From Lachnospiraceae bacterium (GTDB lineage: Bacteria > Bacillota > Clostridia > Lachnospirales > Lachnospiraceae), in the NCBI GenBank assembly GCA_017453065.1, contig JAFTKW010000015.1:248001-312000 (forward strand): a stretch of 64,000 bases of DNA, written 5' to 3'. This document shows, in pieces, positions 33,921-42,002 of this stretch. The position numbers were made by a program, and so were the translations under genes. The notes under the pieces were generated by a model. That model was not told where the DNA came from, did no database searches, and saw only the letters and a program-made list of their open reading frames with translations. How positions within the stretch are numbered: position 1 is the first letter of the stretch; each line of letters starts with the position of its first letter.

Positions 33921-34331
33921 ATGAAGATTATTGATTTGAACGAAAAGCAAATTGAAATTGTGGAGAATAAACTAAGTGCCTTTGACGAGAATTATATTAC
34001 ATATAAGATGGATGGTAGTATTCAAATAGGAATAGAGGAAGATGGAAAAATAGTTGCAGGATTGGATGCGTGCATTACAGCATTTAAAATTTTGTATGTA
34101 TCAACTGTCTTTGTAGATGAAGATTACCGAAGAAAAGGATACGGCAAGTATCTTATATGTGAAATGGAAAAGCGTGCTAAAGAAATGGGAGCGAATACAA
34201 TTCGCCTTGACACATTTAGCTGGCAAGGAAAAGAGTTTTATGAAGCATTAGGATATGAAATCGTGGGAAGTTATGAAAATCCAACGGATGGATATGCAGA
34301 ATTCTTTTTCTTGAAGAGGATTGGGCATTAG
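33921..34331 (+). CDS. GNAT N-acetyltransferase ending in a repeat
   Basis: The protein has 136 residues with the acetyl-CoA loop DEDYRRKGYGKYLICEMEKR and the C-terminal EFYEALGYEIVG. The last codons and the stop (FFFLKRIGH, stop) lie in the first 39-bp palindromic unit (34321-34359), so the repeat now supplies the C-terminus. The original ending was probably close to FLKR. Start follows TAGGAGATGCAATA. Confidence 0.87.
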   Translation: MKIIDLNEKQIEIVENKLSAFDENYITYKMDGSIQIGIEEDGKIVAGLDACITAFKILYVSTVFVDEDYRRKGYGKYLICEMEKRAKEMGANTIRLDTFSWQGKEFYEALGYEIVGSYENPTDGYAEFFFLKRIGH

Positions 34332-34492
34332 AAGATAAATATTTATATATCATGCCCAAAATATCAATTTTTTGGGCACTGAAGGAAAAGTATTATTACT
34401 CTATGCCCCAAAAACACATAAAACCGTGAATATACAAACTTATTTTCGGACTTTTGGGCATGGACGAGATGTTATTTCATACCTATGCCCAA
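34321..34492. repeat. Array of three 39-bp palindromic units (family 1, copy 2)
   Basis: Units at 34321-34359, 34372-34410 and 34454-34492 match units 1, 3 and 4 of the array at 18735 in order. The first is identical, including its 23-bp interior; the others differ by a few bases. The second has a mutated right arm (ATGCCCCA). The gap between units 1 and 3 is 12 bp, as between units 2 and 3 of the longer array, so unit 2 is cleanly absent. Confidence 0.88.
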
Positions 34493-34509
34493 AACGATAG
34501 ATGAAGGGG

Positions 34510-34550
34510 CTAGTTACAGTTCTGTGCTAGGCCCAGCTAGAGCACCCAAT
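34510..34550. repeat. GC-rich foldback element, minimal copy
   Basis: It has the left end CTAGTTACAGTTC, a palindrome GTGCTAGGCCCAGCTAGAGC and the right end ACCCAATTT. It follows the 39-bp array with the same ATAGATGAAGGGG linker as at 18.99 kb. The next gene's ribosome binding site begins directly after it. Confidence 0.6.
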
Positions 34551-34563
34551 TTAGGAGAAGAGA

Positions 34564-34872
34564 ATGCAAAAGGACATCGATTTTACCACCATTACAGCGT
34601 GCGGCGAGTGCTGCGAGGGCTGTAAGAAAAAAGAAGAAGGAATTTGTAAAGGATGCATTGAATCCGACGGACACTGTGAAGAGTGGGCTGGATCAGGTAG
34701 ATGTCCTATACATAAATGTGCCAACGAGCACAAAGTACAATTTTGTGGACTTTGTAGGGAGTTTCCTTGTGAGTGGCTGGTACAGAAAGTGGTTTGGAGA
34801 CCGAACGTTGTGGAAGAATTGACGGAATTGGCAGATATGTATTACGAGATGAATGGACATGGAAAAGGGTAG
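34564..34872 (+). CDS. DUF3795 Cys-rich protein
   Basis: The 102-residue protein has 12 cysteines in its first 70 residues (ACGECCEGCKKKEEGICKGC, GRCPIHKC, FCGLCREFPC). The spacing fits the DUF3795 family, thought to bind zinc or Fe-S clusters, function unknown. Start site TAGGAGAAGAG. It lies directly downstream of the repeat array and upstream of a GNAT gene. Confidence 0.85.
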   Translation: MQKDIDFTTITACGECCEGCKKKEEGICKGCIESDGHCEEWAGSGRCPIHKCANEHKVQFCGLCREFPCEWLVQKVVWRPNVVEELTELADMYYEMNGHGKG

Positions 34873-34880
34873 ATAATAAG

Positions 34881-35366
34881 ATGGCAATACAAGGAATAGA
34901 GCAACCCGAAATCTTACAGATAGATGATTTGATCAGGTTGCGCAAATATGACGGTATTTATGATTTTGCCTTTGAATGGTATCAGGATGAAGAAACCGTA
35001 TATTTGGTGGATGGAGTGAGAAAACCTTATAGCCAAGAGACCTTGAAATGCATGTATGAGTACTTGAATAAACAAGGCGAACTGTATTTTATAGAGGTTT
35101 TGGTTGGTGAGGGGTATCGACCAATCGGAGATGTATGTTTTTGGAAAGATGTTATGCCCATTGTCATAGGTGACAGGGCTTATCGAGGACAAGGAATTGG
35201 CAAAAAGGTGGTAGGGTTTTTCATTGAGCGTGGGAAGTCTTTAGGCTATGAGACTTTGCGTGTGAATGAAATCTACGATTTCAATACTGCTTCAAGAAGA
35301 TGCTTTGAAAGTTTTGGATTCAAGGCGTATGAGAAGACTGAAAAGGGAAGCAGATACGAGCTGTGA
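34881..35366 (+). CDS. GNAT N-acetyltransferase
   Basis: The protein has 161 residues with the loop GDRAYRGQGIGKKVVGFFIE and the C-terminal NTASRRCFESFGFKAYEKT. The start at 34881 was chosen because a longer frame beginning at 34773 would overlap the DUF3795 gene extensively. The Shine-Dalgarno is weak (AAAGGGTAG). Confidence 0.85.
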   Translation: MAIQGIEQPEILQIDDLIRLRKYDGIYDFAFEWYQDEETVYLVDGVRKPYSQETLKCMYEYLNKQGELYFIEVLVGEGYRPIGDVCFWKDVMPIVIGDRAYRGQGIGKKVVGFFIERGKSLGYETLRVNEIYDFNTASRRCFESFGFKAYEKTEKGSRYEL

Positions 35367-35447
35367 ATTTTGGAGTATAGGAGAAACTGATTTTGTAGTC
35401 AATGACTGAATGCGGAACAGATAAATTTTTGAAAGAAGGTGAATGTG

Positions 35448-35852
35448 ATGATTACATATAAGGAATTTGGATCAGAATTGATTGAGCGTGTGAAAGAGAT
35501 ATATGCGTCAGAAGGTTGGACCGCTTACCTTCATGATGATGAAAAACTGATTAGAGCTTATGACAATTCTTTGTACACACTGGGCGCATTTGATGGTGAT
35601 GTTTTGATTGGATTGGTGCGCTGCGTGGGTGATGGAGAGCATGTGATTTTGGTGCAAGATTTGATTGTGGACGGGAACTATCAGAGACAGGGAATTGGAA
35701 CCAAACTGATGAAATTGGCAGGCGAGAAATATGCCGATGTGAGAATGTTCCAAGTAAATACAGATTTAGAGGATGTAAGGGACAACGAGTTTTACAAGTC
35801 AATAGGAATGAAGCCATTTGTGGAAGGACACATGATTTCATACTTTAGATAG
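35448..35852 (+). CDS. GNAT N-acetyltransferase
   Basis: The protein has 134 residues, a compact form with DGNYQRQGIGTKLMKLAGEKY (about 73-93) and NEFYKSIGMKPF. An in-frame GTG at 35439 exists, but AAGAAGG is well spaced for the ATG at 35448. The substrate is unknown. Confidence 0.87.
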   Translation: MITYKEFGSELIERVKEIYASEGWTAYLHDDEKLIRAYDNSLYTLGAFDGDVLIGLVRCVGDGEHVILVQDLIVDGNYQRQGIGTKLMKLAGEKYADVRMFQVNTDLEDVRDNEFYKSIGMKPFVEGHMISYFR

Positions 35853-35896
35853 GCTGTTGCATGAGACGGAAAAGGGCGGAAAGGTAGGGCCAAAAC

Positions 35897-36607
35897 ATGG
35901 GATTGTTTGATATTTTTAAGAAAAAAACTGCTGCAAATGAAACACAGGAAACACAAGAACAGGTAGCGCAGAACGAAGCCATTGAGGATGAACTCAACAC
36001 CTCTGGCTGGGATGCTATTACCGAAGCAGTAGAAAAAGTGTATCCAGACCAGAAAAATCCTAAGCACTATGGTACACTCATTAAATGGAGACTTGGGGGA
36101 AACGATCCGCTGGATGGAATTAGTATTTACGATGGCGGTGAGTATTGGCATTTCGTGACTTTTGGGTTGACTGAACTTTACGACAAGGAAAGCGAAGACC
36201 AGGAATATAGTGGTTACGGTATGGAGTTTACCTTCAAATTAAAGAAAGCGAATTATGAAAATGAAGAAGGTGAAATTAAGTGTATCTGTGGAATTTTACA
36301 GGCGATAGCTAGAATTACTTTTTCCAAAGGTGAGATTTTTGCCCCTTACGAGTATTTGTATACTGGACAGACACAGGGAATTGACACTCAGATGAAGTCC
36401 AATATTACGGGCTTTATTACAATTCCAGACCCCCAGCTTGCACCTATTAACACACCTAACGGAAAAGTGGAATTTGTGGAATTCATCGGTGCTACAGATA
36501 GCGAACTAAAGGCAATTCAGAACAAACAACTCACCGTAAAAGAATTGTATGAGAAACTGGGTAGCGATGTAACTAGATATGACAGAGAGGAAGTAATAAT
36601 ATGCTGA
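35897..36607 (+). CDS. Suppressor-of-fused-domain protein
   Basis: The protein has 236 residues. A basic N-terminus (MGLFDIFKKK) and a Gln/Glu-rich linker precede a SUFU-like domain of about 190 residues (LDGISIYDGGEYWHFVTFGL; GYGMEFTFKL). Bacterial members are often linked to immunity or toxin systems, but none is evident here. The 3' end overlaps the next gene by 7 bp. Confidence 0.82.
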   Translation: MGLFDIFKKKTAANETQETQEQVAQNEAIEDELNTSGWDAITEAVEKVYPDQKNPKHYGTLIKWRLGGNDPLDGISIYDGGEYWHFVTFGLTELYDKESEDQEYSGYGMEFTFKLKKANYENEEGEIKCICGILQAIARITFSKGEIFAPYEYLYTGQTQGIDTQMKSNITGFITIPDPQLAPINTPNGKVEFVEFIGATDSELKAIQNKQLTVKELYEKLGSDVTRYDREEVIIC

Positions 36608-37362
36608 CAACACATGAATATCCAATCATGGAATTTGATGACAATAAAGTTGCAAAGCTGAATCCAACGAACTTTGTGGATCAGCCTTTTGCTACAAATA
36701 AAATGGTAATCACCTTTTTCCCGGAGGTGATGGACAAGCTAAAGGAAGAGGGAAAGATTGTTCTTGAAAGAATTATAGGTGGAGAAAATCCAGTTCCGAT
36801 CTATCAGTTTGTGGATTCAGATGTATTGATTACACTCGGATTTGTGGGCTGTCCATCTTGCGCGGGCAATTTGGATTTGTTCAACGCCATGGGTGTAGAC
36901 AAGGTAATGTTCTGCGGTGGCGGTGGAGTGCTGGATAGAAATATTGAGGTGGGACAGTTGCTGGTGGTAGATGGAGCAATCCGAGATGAAGGATTTTCCT
37001 TCCATTACATAGAACCTTCCAGATATATTTATACAGATCCAAAGGTTACAGAAAAGATGGTGCAGTATCTAGAAGCGAATGAGGTTTCCTATCTTCGTGG
37101 GATTACTTGGACCACAGATGCGATTTTTAGAGAGACACCAGATAGAATTCAGCGTCGCAAAGAGGAAGGCGCAAAGATTGTAGAGATGGAACAGTCTGGT
37201 TGCATAGCAGTGGCTCAGTTCAGAGGATTTGATTACGGCGCTTTAATTTATGGTGGGGATGATGTGTCTCAAGAAGAATGGAGCAACAGAGGCTGGCGTA
37301 GCCGTGAAGGAATTCGCTACGACCTAGTGATGCTCTGCAAGAAACTTGTGGACGTGATTTAG
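36601..37362 (+). CDS. Nucleoside phosphorylase family protein
   Basis: The protein has 253 residues. The phosphorylase fold shows in MFCGGGGVLDRNIEVGQLLV, WTTDAIFRETPDRI and the substrate-site segment KIVEMEQSGCIAVAQFRG. It probably cleaves purine or uridine nucleosides with phosphate. It starts inside the last codons of the SUFU-like gene (AGAGAGGAAGTAATA before ATG), so the two are coupled. Confidence 0.87.
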   Translation: MLTTHEYPIMEFDDNKVAKLNPTNFVDQPFATNKMVITFFPEVMDKLKEEGKIVLERIIGGENPVPIYQFVDSDVLITLGFVGCPSCAGNLDLFNAMGVDKVMFCGGGGVLDRNIEVGQLLVVDGAIRDEGFSFHYIEPSRYIYTDPKVTEKMVQYLEANEVSYLRGITWTTDAIFRETPDRIQRRKEEGAKIVEMEQSGCIAVAQFRGFDYGALIYGGDDVSQEEWSNRGWRSREGIRYDLVMLCKKLVDVI

Positions 37363-37375
37363 CGGAGTATGTGAT

Positions 37376-37834
37376 ATGAAAATAGAGGTAAGAAAATACA
37401 CAAAAGAGTTGATACAAGATGTAATAGATTTTGAAGAAAGGCTTCGTAAAGAAGAAAATTTTTGGGGGTGGGAAATTGACGAAGCATATATCGAATCTGT
37501 AAAAAGGAGTTTCGATGACATTGAATTTAATGCTTCCATATCTTTGTTAGCGTATGTAGAAGATAAAGTGGTTGGAAGAATAGATTCATCAATGATAGCA
37601 AGTCACTTTGATGGCTCAAAAAAAGCATATTTGGATTGGATTTGTGTTATCAAAAGTTATAGGCATTCTGGGGTGGCTCAAAGACTACTTTCGGAGTTGC
37701 TTCAATGTCTACAGGAAAAAAATATCGAAACACTAATTGCATTAACGGCGGCTAATGATGAGGCGCAAAAATTTTATAAGAGTATCCCTAATTCTGAAAT
37801 GAAAGATATTGGGATATGGATAGATGTGAAATAG
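37376..37834 (+). CDS. GNAT N-acetyltransferase
   Basis: The protein has 152 residues. The loop IKSYRHSGVAQRLLSELLQ (about 100-118) and ALTAANDEAQKFYKSI are recognisable, although the Q/R-x-x-G-x-G/A loop is slightly atypical. The A/T-rich codon use differs a little from the preceding phosphorylase gene. Confidence 0.85.
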   Translation: MKIEVRKYTKELIQDVIDFEERLRKEENFWGWEIDEAYIESVKRSFDDIEFNASISLLAYVEDKVVGRIDSSMIASHFDGSKKAYLDWICVIKSYRHSGVAQRLLSELLQCLQEKNIETLIALTAANDEAQKFYKSIPNSEMKDIGIWIDVK

Positions 37835-37912
37835 TAAATCACATTGCAATATTTCAAGTATCAAAATAGGAAGACTTTTTTGAAGAAAAAGCAGAGAAAG
37901 AGCGTGTGCCAA

Positions 37913-38737
37913 ATGATGAAAGACAATATAGAAATTATAAATTTAGTACCAAAGTTCTTGAATTTTTACAATAAGGCTGCCCAGTGTGATGGGGAAGCTC
38001 GTTTTGAATTGTGGAAAGAGCATTATGGCTTTGCAGCAGTTCCTCCGGGAGAAGAAGGAGAACGGATTGTTAAACAACAGTTGGAGACATCGTGGGAAAA
38101 ATATGAGGAGGTTATTCCCTTTCTGGAGCAGTGGTCTCCTGATAGCGGGACAATACAACAGCATTTATCAAAGATCAAAAGTGTGTTGAAGTACACCGAG
38201 TCTGTAGATGTAGTACTAATCTTCTTTGTGGGTGCATTTGATGGAAACGCCTTTGCTGCTCCATATGGCGAAAATCGAATTGCGGTATGTTTGCCCGTAG
38301 AGAACGGTGAAAATCAAGTGGTAATTGTACATGAGCTTACGCATCTTGTGCATGGAAAAATAATCGGCTTTACCGCGAGTTGGGAGAGGCCTGTGGCATC
38401 CTTGGTTTTTCAGGAGGGATTAGCAACACAGTTGAGCAAGTATCTGGTTCCTGGCCATACAGATGAGTTCTATGTAGAGGCTCAAGTGGGTTGGTTACAG
38501 GAATGCAGCAAAGATGCGAAAGTGATTTTGCAGGGCATTAAACCATACCTACATGAGTGTTCTGCAGAAAGAATTTTTCAATTCACTATGGGAGCAGGAA
38601 CTACAGGAAAGGCACGCGAGGGTTATTTTGCAGGTTGGAAGTTGATTGGAGATATGATAGAGGATGGTTGGTCTTTCTCAGATATCGCAAAAGTTAGGGA
38701 AGAGGATATGGCGAGCACCCTAGTGAAATATATTTAA
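37913..38737 (+). CDS. DUF2268-like Zn-dependent protease
   Basis: The protein has about 274 residues. The zincin motif HELTHLVH is in VIVHELTHLVHGKIIG, with a downstream conserved Glu candidate in FQEGLATQLSKY. This arrangement matches the DUF2268 predicted metalloprotease family. The start is uncertain: no Met in frame before 37913 has a good site, while a TTG at 37880 follows AGGAAG. No signal peptide is seen. Confidence 0.78.
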   Translation: MMKDNIEIINLVPKFLNFYNKAAQCDGEARFELWKEHYGFAAVPPGEEGERIVKQQLETSWEKYEEVIPFLEQWSPDSGTIQQHLSKIKSVLKYTESVDVVLIFFVGAFDGNAFAAPYGENRIAVCLPVENGENQVVIVHELTHLVHGKIIGFTASWERPVASLVFQEGLATQLSKYLVPGHTDEFYVEAQVGWLQECSKDAKVILQGIKPYLHECSAERIFQFTMGAGTTGKAREGYFAGWKLIGDMIEDGWSFSDIAKVREEDMASTLVKYI

Positions 38738-38767
38738 GTGGTATAGCAAGCACAAGGAGAACAGACA

Positions 38768-39295
38768 ATGTTATATTTTATGAAGCCTTTTCCAGAGGAG
38801 AAGGTAGATGTTACAGGATATACTCGTTTTATTCGGAGTGATTGGTTTAACAAGAATTTTATGTATTTTGTTTATGGATTACAGGCAATGCTACTGTTGT
38901 TGCCATTTTTGTTTGGCTGGACTTTTTCCAGTTTACCAGTAAGAATCTTAGCGGGAATAAGCACCTTTTTGGTACATGAATTGCTGCACATATTGGTGGT
39001 GTTTAGAAAGGGAGATATCAGCATCACCCATTCAGGCATATTCTTTTGGATACATAGCAATGCGGTGATGAGCAAAGGGCAGTTTTGGTTTTTCATGACC
39101 TTGCCATTTTTGGCACTGACCGTGGTGCCTTTGTTGGCACTTTTATTTGTAAGTGGATTTTGGTTTAATCTGTTACTGTTTGTGGCATGGCTTAATGCGG
39201 TTATCGCAGGGGCAGATATATTGAATTCGGTGCTGATATTGTTTAAGCCTAAAAAGGCAAAGTTTTACAGAGGGTACTATATTGTTGAAGAATAG
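38768..39295 (+). CDS. DUF3267 putative membrane zincin
   Basis: The protein has 175 residues and four membrane helices. HELLH lies within the second helix (STFLVHELLHILVVF) and is the expected metal-binding motif of DUF3267 proteins. The second part of the site would be N-A-x2-A-G-A-D (NAVIAGADILN). It may be an intramembrane protease. Start site CACAAGGAGAACAGAC. Confidence 0.82.
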   Translation: MLYFMKPFPEEKVDVTGYTRFIRSDWFNKNFMYFVYGLQAMLLLLPFLFGWTFSSLPVRILAGISTFLVHELLHILVVFRKGDISITHSGIFFWIHSNAVMSKGQFWFFMTLPFLALTVVPLLALLFVSGFWFNLLLFVAWLNAVIAGADILNSVLILFKPKKAKFYRGYYIVEE

Positions 39296-39316
39296 TTAAA
39301 AAAAGAGGCGAGACAT

Positions 39317-39859
39317 ATGTTAAGACTAAGACCATACAAACCTTGTGATGCGGGGACTATCGTTTCTTGGTGCAAGGATGAAGTAAGCATGCGTAAATGG
39401 GTATCTGATAGATATGAGAAATTCCCAATTACAGCTGAGGATATGAATCACAAATACATAGATTGCAATGGAGACTGTGATGAAGAGGACAACTTTTTCC
39501 CTGTGACAGCCTTTGATGAGTCCGGGGTGGTAGGACATCTGATTTTGCGTTTTGTGGACAAAGAGAAAAAGACGCTGCGTTTTGGATTTGTCATCGTGGA
39601 TGATAGCAAACGAGGCATGGGTTATGGAAAAGAAATGCTAAAATTGACCATCCAGTATGCGTTTGAGATTTTGAAGGTGGAAAAGATTACGCTTGGCGTA
39701 TTTGAAAACAACAGTGCAGCGTATCACTGCTACAAGGCAGCAGGATTCAGGGATGTGCTGACGGAAAATGGCTCTTTTCTCATAGAGATCATGGGAGAAA
39801 AATGGAGATGCCAAGAACTTGAGATTACAAAATGTGAATTTCTGAAAAATAATGTGTAA
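39317..39859 (+). CDS. GNAT N-acetyltransferase
   Basis: The protein has 180 residues. The acetyl-CoA loop is DDSKRGMGYGKEMLKLTIQYA and the C-terminal segment VFENNSAAYHCYKAAGFRDV. It begins MLRLRPYKPCDAGTIVSW, the RimJ/RimL-like start. It precedes the type I toxin locus. Confidence 0.88.
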   Translation: MLRLRPYKPCDAGTIVSWCKDEVSMRKWVSDRYEKFPITAEDMNHKYIDCNGDCDEEDNFFPVTAFDESGVVGHLILRFVDKEKKTLRFGFVIVDDSKRGMGYGKEMLKLTIQYAFEILKVEKITLGVFENNSAAYHCYKAAGFRDVLTENGSFLIEIMGEKWRCQELEITKCEFLKNNV

Positions 39860-39875
39860 AACGCGAAAGCAGAAC

Positions 39876-39904
39876 TTGTGTTCGTTTTTTGTTAGTGATA
39901 TAAT
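39876..39904 (+). promoter_or_regulatory. Promoter of the holin-like toxin
   Basis: TTGTGT (39876-39881) and TATAAT (39899-39904) have a 17-bp spacer. Predicted start near 39911 gives a 5' leader of about 95 nt with a hairpin TGCGA-GTT-TCGCA at 39946-39958. Confidence 0.7.
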
Positions 39905-40005
39905 AAATTCAGTAGCCAATTATTGGTTACTGGCAATCGAGTATATGCGAGTTTCGCAACGCAGGGTGGTTGGCCTTTATTCTACATAGAATGGAGGTGT
40001 TGCTT

Positions 40006-40095
40006 ATGAAGAAAAGGTTTTCTTTTCAAGACCTTATGGCTTTTGGAATGTTCCTCATAACACTGCTGACATTCATTTATATGATTTGTCATTAG
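40006..40095 (+). CDS. Small holin-like type I toxin candidate
   Basis: The 29-residue product starts MKKRFSFQDLMAFG, has one hydrophobic helix and ends YMICH. The pattern of a short charged head, F-x-D-L-(M/I)-x-F-G and a single membrane helix matches the family annotated as putative holin-like toxin in Firmicutes type I systems of the TxpA/BsrG kind. A strong ATGGAGGTGTTGCTT site precedes the start. A longer in-frame ATG at 39991 would place the GGAGG inside the gene. The peptide is expected to act at the membrane. Confidence 0.65.
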   Translation: MKKRFSFQDLMAFGMFLITLLTFIYMICH

Positions 40096-40101
40096 AATAG
40101 C

Positions 40102-40147
40102 AAAAAACCTTCCCTGTAACTTTGACCGGTTCTTGGAAGGTTTTGCT
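40102..40147. terminator. Bidirectional hairpin between toxin and antisense RNA
   Basis: Arms AAAACCTTCC (40104-40113) and GGAAGGTTTT (40135-40144) enclose a 21-base loop containing a CCGG. On the minus strand it is followed by TTGC after six T in total, a usable terminator; on the plus strand the run is interrupted (TTTTGCTTTC). Confidence 0.65.
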
Positions 40148-40188
40148 TTCATATCTGGGCCAACCACTCTGTGGCGATTGCCTTTTGT
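40103..40188 (-). ncRNA. Candidate antisense antitoxin RNA
   Basis: A minus-strand promoter at 40195-40222 predicts a start near 40188, and the hairpin at 40102-40147 predicts the end. The RNA would be about 85 nt and complementary to the 3' part of a toxin mRNA. Its 5' part shares GGCAATCG and the block AGTGGTTGGCC with the toxin mRNA leader, because these lie as inverted repeats. No coding capacity is seen. Confidence 0.5.
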
Positions 40189-40194
40189 ATCTTT

Positions 40195-40222
40195 ATTATA
40201 GCAGAGTTTTTGGGGATTACAA
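40195..40222 (-). promoter_or_regulatory. Promoter of the antisense RNA
   Basis: On the minus strand TTGTAA and TATAAT are separated by 16 bp. It faces the toxin gene. Confidence 0.55.
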
Positions 40223-40241
40223 TAGGAATTTTGAGGTGGAC

Positions 40242-41003
40242 ATGAATAAATCAGACCTTTTATATTATGATGCATACGAACAATTTTATGCAATGGTGAG
40301 TGAGTCCAAAGCTTTCAAGGCCTTTTGCAAGGATGCTTTTGGAGAGGACTTCTCTCAAGATGGTTTTAGCGATATTCAGCAGATTGATATGATACTGTCC
40401 TACATTCCTTCTGCGGCAGGAGTACATATTATGGACATTGGATGTGGAAATGGCAAGATGCTTGGATATTTACAATCGAAGACGGGAGCATACATCCACG
40501 GTTTTGATTATTCCAAGCAGGCGATTCAGACAGCACAGAGATTACATCCAGCAAATGCAGATTTTCGGGTGGGAGTCATGGGAGAGATTGAATATCCCCA
40601 AGAGAGTTACGATGTGATTATTTCTATGGACACCATGTATTTTGCTAAAGATATGGTATCTTTTGTGGGACAAATTAAGAAGTGGCTTAAGCCTAACGGA
40701 ATCTTTTTTGTGGGATATCAAGAAGGTGATGTTATGCCTAAAACGCAGGATATGCACTCTACCGTATTGGCACAGTCTCTCAAACAAAATGGCTTGATGT
40801 ATGAAGTGGCAGATATTACTTATCAAACATACGAGATGCTAAAACGTAAAAGGAAAGTAGCGCTGAAATATCAATCAGCCTTTAAGGCAGAAGGGAATAA
40901 GCAGTGGTTTGATATGCTGATGTTCCAGACAGAATGTGCCATGGAAAGTTTTGAAAAGTTTGAGAAGAAGTTGGCTAGATATATTTATATAGTTAAGAAA
41001 TAG
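40242..41003 (+). CDS. Class I SAM-dependent methyltransferase
   Basis: The protein has 253 residues. Motif I is IMDIGCGNGKMLGYL (about 66-80) and the next acidic residue is in IHGFDYS. GIFFVGYQEGD follows. The start at 40242 (TTGAGGTGGAC before ATG) was preferred to an upstream in-frame site at 40122 that lies in the antisense RNA. The substrate is unknown. Confidence 0.86.
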   Translation: MNKSDLLYYDAYEQFYAMVSESKAFKAFCKDAFGEDFSQDGFSDIQQIDMILSYIPSAAGVHIMDIGCGNGKMLGYLQSKTGAYIHGFDYSKQAIQTAQRLHPANADFRVGVMGEIEYPQESYDVIISMDTMYFAKDMVSFVGQIKKWLKPNGIFFVGYQEGDVMPKTQDMHSTVLAQSLKQNGLMYEVADITYQTYEMLKRKRKVALKYQSAFKAEGNKQWFDMLMFQTECAMESFEKFEKKLARYIYIVKK

Positions 41004-41021
41004 GATATTGGGGAGGCGACA

Positions 41022-41987
41022 ATGCCAATTAGTATTACAAAAAGTACCATATCAGAAGAATGTATAAATCGCATGGTTGAAAAAGCCTTTGGCTGTAAGG
41101 CGTACAGCGTGGAGGAACTTACAGAAGGGTTTTTCAACATTGCATACAAGGTGCAAGTGAATAATCAAGCAGTGATATTGAAGGTTGCTCCTCCTATGGA
41201 TGTGGAGATTATGACCCATGAACAAAATATCATGTTTAGTGAAGCGGATTCTATGCGCATGGTGAGGGAGAAAACTACCGTTCCGGTACCTCAAATCCTG
41301 TTTTTTGATGACAGCCATACCATCTGTGATCGTTCCTATTTTTTCATGGAAATGCTAGAGGGGCGTAGTTTTTCGTCCTGCATGGAGCAACTGTCTGATG
41401 AAGAAAAAGGGGACATATTTTGTCAGGTGGGTAAATACACCAAAGAACTTAACGGACTGACAGGCAATCTTTTTGGCTACTACTGTCAGCAGGACAAACA
41501 AGGTGACAATTGGTATAGCGTATTTAGGAGCATGGTAGAAGATACTTATGCGGATGCGCAGCGTAAAGATATTCATATTCCTGTTGCAAAAGAGCAGTTG
41601 ATGGAACTGCTGGAAGAGGACAGAGAGATATTCGAAGAAGTCAAACGACCTAAGTTTGTGCACTGGGATATTTGGGCTGGAAATGTATTTATTCAGGGAA
41701 AAGATATCACTGGAATCATTGATTTTGAGAGATGCCTGTGGGCGGACGAACTGATGGAAGTGGGGTTTAGAACCTATGGGTATGAGCAAGGTTTCTTTGA
41801 TGGATATGGAATTCCCTCATTGACGAAGTCTCAACAGAGACGTGCAAGATGGTACGATATCTATCTATTTTTGATTGTGTCTTTGGAGAGCGATTATCGT
41901 CAATATGAGACGAAAGATTCGTACCACTGGGCATGTGACATGCTCAACAGGTGGGTTGTGGAACTAAAGCAGATGCCAAAGTTGTGA
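41022..41987 (+). CDS. APH-family phosphotransferase
   Basis: The protein has 321 residues. The N-lobe lysine segment is VILKVAPP, the catalytic loop is HWDIWAGNVFIQ and the metal segment is IIDFERCLWAD. It belongs to the broad aminoglycoside/hydroxyurea phosphotransferase-like kinases. The HWD replaces the usual HGD, as in some family members. Start follows TTGGGGAGGCGAC. Confidence 0.85.
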   Translation: MPISITKSTISEECINRMVEKAFGCKAYSVEELTEGFFNIAYKVQVNNQAVILKVAPPMDVEIMTHEQNIMFSEADSMRMVREKTTVPVPQILFFDDSHTICDRSYFFMEMLEGRSFSSCMEQLSDEEKGDIFCQVGKYTKELNGLTGNLFGYYCQQDKQGDNWYSVFRSMVEDTYADAQRKDIHIPVAKEQLMELLEEDREIFEEVKRPKFVHWDIWAGNVFIQGKDITGIIDFERCLWADELMEVGFRTYGYEQGFFDGYGIPSLTKSQQRRARWYDIYLFLIVSLESDYRQYETKDSYHWACDMLNRWVVELKQMPKL

Positions 41988-42002
41988 TTGGAGGAGCGGC
42001 GA

